Positions 1 through 5,843 of a DNA stretch of 8,051 nucleotides are shown one piece after another. Source of the stretch: Rhodobacterales bacterium (GTDB lineage: Bacteria; Pseudomonadota; Alphaproteobacteria; Rhodobacterales; Rhodobacteraceae); NCBI GenBank assembly GCA_025357355.1, contig JANXPK010000305.1, positions 1-8,051 of the forward strand, in the 5' to 3' direction. A model generated the notes under the pieces. It did not search any database, was not told the origin of the DNA, and was given only the letters and a program-made list of their open reading frames with translations. A program made the position numbers and the translations under genes. Within the stretch, counting starts at the first letter, position 1; each line of letters opens with the position of its first letter.

Positions 1-1724
1 GTGGCCAAGCGGTGCGCGATCACCAGTCCGGTGCGGCCCTTGAGCAGCGTGGCCAGGGCGCGCTGGATGACCTGTTCGGTGGCGCTGTCGACGCTGGCGG
101 TCGCCTCGTCCAGGATCAGGATCCGGGCATCCGCCACCAGCGCCCGGGCAAAGCTGAGCAGTTGCCGCTGCCCGGTCGACAGGCTGCCGCCACGCTCGCC
201 CAGCATAGTGTCATAGCCCTGCGGCAGGGCGCGGATAAACGGGTCGGCGCCCAAAACCGTAGCCGCCGCAATGACTTGCGCGCGGGTGGCCTCGGTCTTG
301 TTGTAACGGATGTTGTCAAGAATGGTGCCGGTGAACAGGAACGGCTCTTGCAAGACCATGGCAATCTGACGACCCAGCGAGGCTTGCGTCACCTCGCGCA
401 CATCATGACCGCCGACCAGAACCCGCCCCCCGCTCACCTCATAAAACCGGTGGATCAGCGCCATGGCACTTGACTTGCCCGACCCGGTCGGACCGACCAG
501 CGCCACGGTCTGGCCCGGCTCGACCCGGAACGACAGATCGCTCAACACCTTGTGGCGGGTGTCATACCCAAAGCTGACATGGTCGAACTCGACCGAGCCG
601 TCGGTTTCGCCAAGCTCGACCGACCCCGGCTTGTCCTGCACCGAAACCTCGACATCCAGCACCTCGATCAGCCGCTGCCCCGACGCCATGGCCCGCTGCA
701 TCACCGAATACTGGATCGTCAGTGAGCGGATCGGGTCGAAAAACCGCTGGATATAGAAAAGAAAGGCCACCATGACCCCGACATCCAGCTTGTGGTCCAA
801 AACCATCGCCCCGCCCAGCACCACGACCAGCGCCATCGCGAGGCCGGTCATCGTATCCACCACCGGCACCAGAACCTGTGCGATCCGTGAGGCGTGCAAG
901 TTGTTGACAAGGTTCGCGATAACCTTGTCACGGTACAGCCGGGCATTCAGCGCCTCGCGTCCCATGCCTTGCACGGTCCGCACCGCATGAATGCCCTCGG
1001 CCAGGGCGCCATTGACGGCCGAGTTCGTCTCATGCGCCTTGATGAACGCCTCGCGCGCCAATGGCAGCCAAAAAATGCGGACGATGAACAGGACCGGCAT
1101 GACCGACAGGGTGATCAGCCCCAGTTGCACATCCAGATACAGCATCAGGGTGATGATACCGAACAGCAGCACGATATCGCCGACCGAAAGCACTGAAGTT
1201 TCAAGGAATTCCTGCATCGACCCGACATCGCCCTGCAGCCGCGACATCAGGCGGCCAACCTCGGTCTTGTCCATGAACGACAGCGAAACGCGCTGCAAAT
1301 GGGCAAACATGGCGCGGCGAATGTCGAAAAGCACATTCTCCGCCGCTTTGCCGACCACGGTTTCCTGCACATGGCTGGCGATGAAGTTGAGCGCGATGGT
1401 CAGGGCAAAGACGATCAGGGCGATGTGCAGCACGCCCACACCCCCCGGCCCTTGCATCACACCCTTGTCGATGGCGCGGCGGATGATCATCGGGATGGCA
1501 AGCTGCGTCAGCGTGAACACCAGCACCGCCACGACAGAGATCAGGAACTGCCGCCGGTAGGGCCGCACGAAGGCACCGATGCGGCGGATGATCTGCGGGT
1601 CAAAGACCTTGCCAAACATTTCCTCCTCGATACGGTGACTGCCCACGACGGCGCGCAGGGTCGGCGCACCCGGGGCGGCCTCGCGGTCGGACTGGTAGTC
1701 CTGGGTGCTGGGCTGATCGTTCAT
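1..1724 (-). CDS. ABC exporter half-transporter, catalytically competent subunit (C-terminus off the left edge)
   Basis: A fused membrane-domain/ATPase polypeptide of the ABC exporter (type IV, multidrug/lipid) class, acting in the inner membrane; the substrate is unknown. From the ATG at 1724, 574 residues are visible, ending just after the H-loop (His571), so only a short C-terminal tail is missing. Residues about 60-335 carry the hydrophobic membrane helices. The ATPase domain shows an aromatic A-loop Tyr387, Walker A GPTGSGKS (411-418), Q-loop Gln459, Walker B ILILDE (535-540) with the canonical catalytic Glu540, and a non-consensus signature LSTGQ (515-519) in place of LSGGQ. Its start overlaps the stop of the upstream subunit as ATGA, with an AGGG ribosome-binding site at 1732-1735 inside the upstream gene, so the two are translationally coupled. 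The lone defect, the signature Thr, complements the partner's Walker B Asp and supports a heterodimer. An extended hydrophilic N-terminus of about 55 residues precedes the first helix. Confidence 0.93.
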   Translation of the reverse strand, partial: MNDQPSTQDYQSDREAAPGAPTLRAVVGSHRIEEEMFGKVFDPQIIRRIGAFVRPYRRQFLISVVAVLVFTLTQLAIPMIIRRAIDKGVMQGPGGVGVLHIALIVFALTIALNFIASHVQETVVGKAAENVLFDIRRAMFAHLQRVSLSFMDKTEVGRLMSRLQGDVGSMQEFLETSVLSVGDIVLLFGIITLMLYLDVQLGLITLSVMPVLFIVRIFWLPLAREAFIKAHETNSAVNGALAEGIHAVRTVQGMGREALNARLYRDKVIANLVNNLHASRIAQVLVPVVDTMTGLAMALVVVLGGAMVLDHKLDVGVMVAFLFYIQRFFDPIRSLTIQYSVMQRAMASGQRLIEVLDVEVSVQDKPGSVELGETDGSVEFDHVSFGYDTRHKVLSDLSFRVEPGQTVALVGPTGSGKSSAMALIHRFYEVSGGRVLVGGHDVREVTQASLGRQIAMVLQEPFLFTGTILDNIRYNKTEATRAQVIAAATVLGADPFIRALPQGYDTMLGERGGSLSTGQRQLLSFARALVADARILILDEATASVDSATEQVIQRALATLLKGRTGLVIAHRLA

Positions 1725-3616
1725 AGCCCTGCCCTGTCGGCGTCATTGGTTTGCAAATCGTAAAGCGCCCGGTAAAGCCCGCCCTGATCCAGCAATTCGG
1801 CATGGCTGCCCTGTTCGACCACCCGCCCCTGGTTCAGCACCAGAATGCGGTCGGCGTGCAGCAGGGAATTCAACCGATGCGCCACGATCAGCGTCACCCG
1901 ATCAGCCGCATCGCGCAGCATGGCGGCCCGGATGCGCGCCTCGGTATGGGCATCGACCGCCGCCGTACTGTCGTCAAAGATCAGGATGGCGGGCTTCGGC
2001 ATCAGCGAGCGCGCAATTGCCACCCGTTGCCGCTGACCGCCCGACAGCGACGACCCACGCTCGCCGACGACCGTACGGTACCTCGACTTCAACCCGCTGA
2101 CATGGCTGTGAATCTGCGCGTCGCTCGAGGCCCTCTCGATCTCGTCCTCTTCGGCCAGCGGTTCGGCATAAGCGATGTTGTTTTCCAGCGTCGTGGTGAA
2201 CAGGAACACGTCCTGCGCCACCACCGAAGCCGCCCGGCGCAAGGATGCCAGGGTGAGGCTGCGGATGTCCTGGCCGTCAATGGTGATCCGCCCGCCCGTC
2301 ACGTCGTAGTAGCGCGGGATCAGATGCGACACTGTCGACTTGCCGCTGCCGGGCGGGCCAATGATGCCGATGGTTTCGCCACGCCGGGCGGTAAAGCTCA
2401 GCCCCGACAGCACCGCGGCATTCGGCGCGCCGGGATAGGCGAAATCAACCGCCTCGAAACGCAACTCCACGCCTGACAGCACCAGATCGCTGGCGTCGGG
2501 GGCGTCAGCAATGGCGGGCTTCAGGTCGAGAAACGCGAACACCCGCGCGCCGCAGGTCGAGGTTCGGGCGAAAGAGTTCACCAGAAGGCCCAGTTGCCGC
2601 ACCGGCATCTGCAATATCGTCATGAAGGTCAGAAACGAGGTCAGGGTGCCGACCGTGATCTGCCCCGCCATGACCTTCTCGCCACCAACCCACAGCACCA
2701 GCCCCATGGCTGCCAGAAACGACAGGGTCATGATCCCGGTCGAACGCACCCTTATATCGACCCGCTCATGCGCCAGATCCAACGCCGAGGCCGAGGCCGC
2801 GTCGAACTTGTCCAACTCATGCGCCCCGGCCGAAAAGGCGCGCACCACCCGGATGCCCGACAGGTTCTCTTCCATCACCCGGCTCAACACCGACATGCGG
2901 TCTTGCAGATCGCGCCATGTCAACCGCAGCCGCAGTTGCGACACGGACGAGAACCAGCCGACGACCGGCACAAAGCTCAGCGCCATCAGCCCCAGAAACG
3001 GGTCGATCCGCAGCAGCATGGTACCGCCAAAGCCGATCAGAATGGTCAAAAGCACCAGTCGCACCAGTCCGGTTGAAAAGAACTGCCGCGCGCCGTCAAG
3101 GTCCAAAAGGCCCAGCGTGATCAGATCGCCGGAATGGACCGAGTCGTGGAAGCCAAAGCTCAGCCGCTGCACCTGTTCATAAAAACGCAGTCGCAATTCG
3201 ACCCCGGTGTGGTGGTTGACCGCCTCGGAGAAATAATTCTGTGCTGTGGTGAACAGCCCGCGCACGACCGAAACCGCCAGCACCAACAGCGCCGTCGTCA
3301 ACAGCGCCGACCGTGCCGCCTGCGTCTCGCCCGACACCAGCAACTGGGTCTGGTCAATCGCCCGTCCCAGCAGGCGCGGGATGATCAGTTGCATGGTCGC
3401 CGAAACCAGCGTGGCAATCAGGGCGAACGTCACCTGCCACGGCGTCAAAAGGGCGATCCGCGTCATCCGCCACAGGGTCTGCAACCCTCCGCGCCAACTG
3501 TGCGCATCGGCGATGGCCATGACCTCCAGCGGTCGGCGTAAAGAAGCGGCTTGGGTCGTCACGGCGTGGTCCTGCATGCGCGTAACCCCGGCTTTGGCCA
3601 AGAGTTTGTGGCCCAC
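1721..3616 (-). CDS. ABC exporter half-transporter, degenerate-site subunit
   Basis: First gene of the exporter operon; 631 residues if the GTG at 3616 is used. Membrane helices lie roughly at residues 60-83, 103-125, 183-222 and 295-345. The ATPase domain has A-loop Tyr394, Walker A GPPGSGKST (420-428), Q-loop Gln468, X-loop VGERG (517-521), a canonical LSGGQ signature (524-528), Walker B ending in Asp548-Asp549, and H-loop His580. Asp549 sits where active homodimeric exporters have the catalytic Glu. This substitution marks the degenerate subunit of heterodimeric exporters (LmrC, BmrC, TM287 type). The likely role is an inner-membrane exporter together with the coupled gene downstream; the substrate cannot be read from sequence. 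The start is uncertain. The GTG at 3616 has an AGG directly adjacent, too close to be a good ribosome-binding site. The ATG at 3577 (residue 14) has only a weak GGGG about 8 nt upstream. The ATG at 3520 (residue 33) has a GGAGG but at short spacing. Function is certain at family level only. Confidence 0.93.
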   Translation of the reverse strand: MGHKLLAKAGVTRMQDHAVTTQAASLRRPLEVMAIADAHSWRGGLQTLWRMTRIALLTPWQVTFALIATLVSATMQLIIPRLLGRAIDQTQLLVSGETQAARSALLTTALLVLAVSVVRGLFTTAQNYFSEAVNHHTGVELRLRFYEQVQRLSFGFHDSVHSGDLITLGLLDLDGARQFFSTGLVRLVLLTILIGFGGTMLLRIDPFLGLMALSFVPVVGWFSSVSQLRLRLTWRDLQDRMSVLSRVMEENLSGIRVVRAFSAGAHELDKFDAASASALDLAHERVDIRVRSTGIMTLSFLAAMGLVLWVGGEKVMAGQITVGTLTSFLTFMTILQMPVRQLGLLVNSFARTSTCGARVFAFLDLKPAIADAPDASDLVLSGVELRFEAVDFAYPGAPNAAVLSGLSFTARRGETIGIIGPPGSGKSTVSHLIPRYYDVTGGRITIDGQDIRSLTLASLRRAASVVAQDVFLFTTTLENNIAYAEPLAEEDEIERASSDAQIHSHVSGLKSRYRTVVGERGSSLSGGQRQRVAIARSLMPKPAILIFDDSTAAVDAHTEARIRAAMLRDAADRVTLIVAHRLNSLLHADRILVLNQGRVVEQGSHAELLDQGGLYRALYDLQTNDADRAGL

Positions 3617-3705
3617 CCTAACGCCATTCCGCAGGAACCTGCCAGAGCCAAGCCACCGCCCGAATGCAAGCTTTGCTTCACAAAAATGAATGACCCTGAA
3701 GGGGC

Positions 3706-3723
3706 GTCTGGCAGTGGCCAGAC
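3706..3723. promoter_or_regulatory. Inverted repeat upstream of the ABC operon, possible operator or leader hairpin
   Basis: Perfect 7-bp arms GTCTGGC (3706-3712) and GCCAGAC (3717-3723) around the loop AGTG, about 90-130 bases upstream of the possible ABC operon starts. No T-run follows on either strand, so it does not look like an intrinsic terminator. A local regulator site is one reading; a leader RNA hairpin is another. Confidence 0.3.
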
Positions 3724-3860
3724 AACGTCAAGGAAATCGGCCTGGATGCCGGACGGTGCCTCCGTTCTCGCATGGAAGCTGGCTTCTTCATAAGACAAGC
3801 GAGATGATTCCAGATCGAACCCAATCTTCCCTATTCTTGCCCGGAACCAAGCGCAGCGCC

Positions 3861-3897
3861 GGGCAATGCCCGACCGCCCCCCAGGGCGGGCATTCCC
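3861..3897. repeat. GC-rich hairpin, dispersed-type intergenic repeat (copy 1)
   Basis: AATGCCCG (3865-3872) pairs perfectly with CGGGCATT (3887-3894). The stem continues as GGG (3861-3863) with CCC (3895-3897) across one bulged C. The loop side contains the 15-mer core GCCCGACCGCCCCCC (3868-3882), which recurs exactly at 7990-8004, again in a GC-rich inverted setting and again outside genes. This fits a dispersed palindromic intergenic element of the kind common in GC-rich alphaproteobacteria; that assignment is from impression, not from a search. Confidence 0.45.
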
Positions 3898-4110
3898 TAC
3901 CGTCGTAACGAGGCTTGCCGGTTGGGGACCTTCACCATAAAGCTTTGACCTCAACCGATGGATGCCCACCCGGCGGTCAGCCGTTGCCCTCTGGCATCGC
4001 TGGTTCAGAGGATGCAAGGCAGCACAGGTCATGGGTCAGGTGATGTCGCGCGCCGCCATCCAGAATCATCCCGATCTGGGGCCGCTTCCTGCTTCACCGG
4101 CACCGAGATT

Positions 4111-4386
4111 GGGGGAGACTTCACCCCGCATTTCCAACCCGATCTGGTCGTCACGACCGAACAGGTGCAGCCGGCGACGAAGGCGCGGGCGGTGTTGCTC
4201 GATGCTCGTCCCGTCGGCGAAGATCAAGGCAAGCGCCGAGTCGCGGGCACCATTCCGGGTGCACCTAACCTGCCCAGCTCGGCACTTTATGACGGCAGTT
4301 CGCAGGGTGCGGGTCACCAGCCGGTGGCGCTCTACGACGGCTCGATGGCCGCCTGGGCCGCTGACCCGGCGCGCCCTGTGCAATGA
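4111..4386 (+). pseudogene. Tandem-rhodanese sulfurtransferase remnant lacking the active-site cysteine
   Basis: The frame ending with TGA at 4384-4386 reads, from about 4111, like the C-terminal domain of a thiosulfate/3-mercaptopyruvate sulfurtransferase. It has an interdomain stretch GGDFTPHFQPDLV, then VLLDARPVGE, then VAGTIPGAPNLPSSALYD, and finally LYDGSMAAWAADPARPV. In intact homologues about 50-60 residues separate the IPGA..NLPSS segment from the LYDGS..W segment, and they include the active-site CNTGHWA-type loop. Here only about a dozen residues intervene and there is no cysteine, so the persulfide-forming residue is gone. The N-terminal rhodanese domain is also missing: the same frame is open back to an ATG at 3958, but residues before 4111 do not resemble rhodanese. 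I read this as a decayed gene with at least one internal deletion. No ribosome-binding site supports expression. A small non-catalytic protein starting at 3958 (142 residues) is possible but less likely. Confidence 0.6.
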
Positions 4387-4470
4387 TGTCGGCTCGCCGG
4401 ACGGCCCCGACACCGACGATTCGCGCACCTATGGTTAACGCGGGCAGCGGGCCGAAAAACTCACTTCCGC

Positions 4471-4514
4471 TGTAGAGGCAATGTAGAGGGAATGTAGGTG
4501 GTTTGTAGGTCGTT
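4471..4514. promoter_or_regulatory. Four 11-bp direct repeats, likely regulator-binding array upstream of mtnA
   Basis: Four consecutive 11-base units, each starting TGTAG: tgtagaggcaa (4471), tgtagagggaa (4482), tgtaggtggtt (4493) and tgtaggtcgtt (4504). Units 1 and 2 differ at one base, as do units 3 and 4. A period of one helical turn means all repeats face the same side of the DNA. This is the layout used by OmpR/PhoB-family response regulators, which bind head-to-tail 11-bp half-sites. The array ends about 180 bases upstream of the mtnA start, so it could control the mtnA operon. The sequence does not match the PhoB half-site (CTGTCAT) closely enough to name the regulator. Confidence 0.5.
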
Positions 4515-4522
4515 CATCTTCC

Positions 4523-4541
4523 GTTAATCCGGCCGATTAAC
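4523..4541. promoter_or_regulatory. 19-bp palindrome, candidate operator of the mtnA operon
   Basis: Perfect 7-bp arms GTTAATC (4523-4529) and GATTAAC (4535-4541) around CGGCC. It lies nine bases after the 11-bp repeat array and about 155 bases before the mtnA ATG. The AT-rich symmetric arms in GC-rich DNA suit a dimeric repressor or activator. The TTAA half-sites are nine bases apart rather than the seven of the CtrA consensus, so I do not call it a CtrA site. Confidence 0.4.
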
Positions 4542-4681
4542 ACGGCGTTCTCAAGGGCTTGCTGCCATAGCGACAGCCACGAAACCCGTGTCGGGACAAG
4601 CGATCAATCTGACCCGCACCCCCGATGGCAAAGTGGATGCATTTGACCGCAAGTGGCCCTAGGGTTCACAACGAAAGTCGC

Positions 4682-4687
4682 AAAGGA
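4682..4687 (+). promoter_or_regulatory. Ribosome-binding site that selects the mtnA start
   Basis: AAAGGA ends seven bases before the ATG at 4695. The alternative in-frame GTG at 4653 would add 14 residues and has no comparable site. Starting at 4695 also places the catalytic residues at exactly Cys160 and Asp240, the numbering in Bacillus subtilis MtnA. Confidence 0.7.
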
Positions 4688-4694
4688 CCCCCGA

Positions 4695-5792
4695 ATGAAG
4701 ATCGACGGCATCCCCTATCGCTCGATCTGGCGCGAGGCTTCGGGCGAAGTGCGCATCATCGACCAACGCTGGTTGCCGCACGAATTGCGTATCGTCCCCT
4801 TGCGCGACCGGGCAGAGTTCGCCAGTGCGATCAAGGATATGTGGGTGCGCGGGGCGCCCCTGATCGGGGCAACAGCGGCCTACGGCATGGCGGTGCAGAT
4901 GGCGGCTGACCCCACCGACGACAGTCTGGCGCAGACCTGGGCGCTCTTGCACGCAACCCGGCCCACCGCGATAAACCTGCGCTGGGCCCTCGACGACATG
5001 CGCTCTCACCTCACCCCTTTGCCCGCCGCGCTGCGGGCCGCCGCCGCGTTTCGGCGCGCCGACGCGATTGCCGAAGAGGATGTCGCGATCAACCGCCGCA
5101 TCGGCGAACACGGGCTTGAAATCATTCGTAAAATCTCCGCCCGCAAGGGCCGCGTCAACATCCTGACCCATTGCAACGCCGGCTGGCCCGCGACGGTCGA
5201 CTGGGGCACCGCCACCTCACCGATCTATCACGCAGTCGAGGCGGGCATCGACCTGCATGTCTTTGTCGACGAGACCCGCCCGCGCAATCAAGGCGCGCAA
5301 CTGACCGCGTGGGAACTCAAAGGCCACGGCGTCAGCCACGAGCTGATCGTCGACAACGCGGGCGGCCACCTCATGCAGCACGGCGAGGTTGACATGGTCA
5401 TCGTTGGCACCGACCGCACCACCGCCAATGGCGATGTCTGCAACAAGATCGGCACCTATCTCAAGGCGTTGGCGGCCAGAGCCAATGGCGTGCCGTTCTA
5501 TGTCGCCCTGCCCAGTCCGACCATCGACTGGACCGTCCGCGACGGCCTGTCCGAGATCCCGATCGAAGAGCGTTCGGCCCGCGAGGTCACCCATGTGCAG
5601 GGCCGCGACGATCAGGGCCACATTGTCACGGTACAGATCGCTCCTGACGGCACGCGCGCGCGCAACCCGGCGTTTGACGTCACACCGGGCCACCTCATCA
5701 CCGGCCTGATCACCGAACGCGGCATCTGCGCGGCAACCCTGGCAGGCTTGGCCGCCATGTTTCCAGACCGCAGCATCACCCGCTTAGGTTGA
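4695..5792 (+). CDS. mtnA: Methylthioribose-1-phosphate isomerase
   Basis: Cytosolic aldose-ketose isomerase that converts 5-methylthioribose 1-phosphate to 5-methylthioribulose 1-phosphate in the breakdown of methylthioadenosine. Family members can also act on 5-deoxyribose 1-phosphate. The 365-residue length is normal for the eIF2B-like MtnA family. Visible signatures are RGAPLIG (52-58), THCNAG with catalytic Cys160, ETRPRNQGAQLTAWEL (193-208), and VGTDRTTANGDVCNKIGT (237-254) with catalytic Asp240 and the downstream NGD..NKIGT loop. The NAGG segment (221-224) and PIEERS..EVTH near residues 289-300 also fit. These separate it from true eIF2B subunits and from ribose-1,5-bisphosphate isomerase. 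It leads a two-gene operon: the aldolase/dehydrogenase fusion starts 51 bases after its stop. None of the later methionine-salvage genes (mtnB, mtnC, mtnD) and no mtnK or mtnP is in the window, so the route its product takes is judged from the next gene. The repeat array and palindrome upstream may regulate it. Confidence 0.95.
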   Translation: MKIDGIPYRSIWREASGEVRIIDQRWLPHELRIVPLRDRAEFASAIKDMWVRGAPLIGATAAYGMAVQMAADPTDDSLAQTWALLHATRPTAINLRWALDDMRSHLTPLPAALRAAAAFRRADAIAEEDVAINRRIGEHGLEIIRKISARKGRVNILTHCNAGWPATVDWGTATSPIYHAVEAGIDLHVFVDETRPRNQGAQLTAWELKGHGVSHELIVDNAGGHLMQHGEVDMVIVGTDRTTANGDVCNKIGTYLKALAARANGVPFYVALPSPTIDWTVRDGLSEIPIEERSAREVTHVQGRDDQGHIVTVQIAPDGTRARNPAFDVTPGHLITGLITERGICAATLAGLAAMFPDRSITRLG

Positions 5793-5832
5793 CTTTCGCG
5801 CCGGAACTGGCATTGGCAAGCCTGCACCCCAC

Positions 5833-5837
5833 AGGAG
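5833..5837 (+). promoter_or_regulatory. Ribosome-binding site of the aldolase/dehydrogenase gene
   Basis: AGGAG lies six bases before the ATG at 5844, a strong site that fixes this start. The 51-base gap after mtnA shows no terminator-like hairpin with a T-run, which is consistent with co-transcription. Confidence 0.65.
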
Positions 5838-5843
5838 TACGCG

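Larger units (their letters stand above)
3617..3957. other. Intergenic leader region of the ABC operon, no gene seen
   Basis: About 340 bases between the ABC operon and the rhodanese remnant. Open frames cross it on both strands, but none has a recognisable protein motif or a convincing ribosome-binding site, and the longest on the minus strand runs into the ABC gene out of frame. It holds two hairpins, listed separately, and must contain the promoter of the ABC operon on the minus strand. I could not pick a convincing -35/-10 pair. Confidence 0.5.

Noticed and set aside
3559..4032. Minus-strand open frame of 157 residues upstream of and overlapping the ABC gene
   Set aside because: No protein motif, runs through the GC-rich hairpin and into the ABC gene out of frame, and has no convincing ribosome-binding site.
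4430..4438. CtrA half-site (ATGGTTAA, the reverse of TTAACCAT)
   Set aside because: Only one half-site with no second TTAA at seven-base spacing; too weak to annotate.
4471..4514. CRISPR array or plasmid-type replication iterons
   Set aside because: The units are 11 bases with no spacers, there are only four, and no cas or replication initiator gene is present.
4653..4694. GTG at 4653 as the mtnA start
   Set aside because: The ATG at 4695 has AAAGGA at good spacing and gives the catalytic numbering Cys160/Asp240 of characterised MtnA; the extra 14 residues do not look like family sequence.
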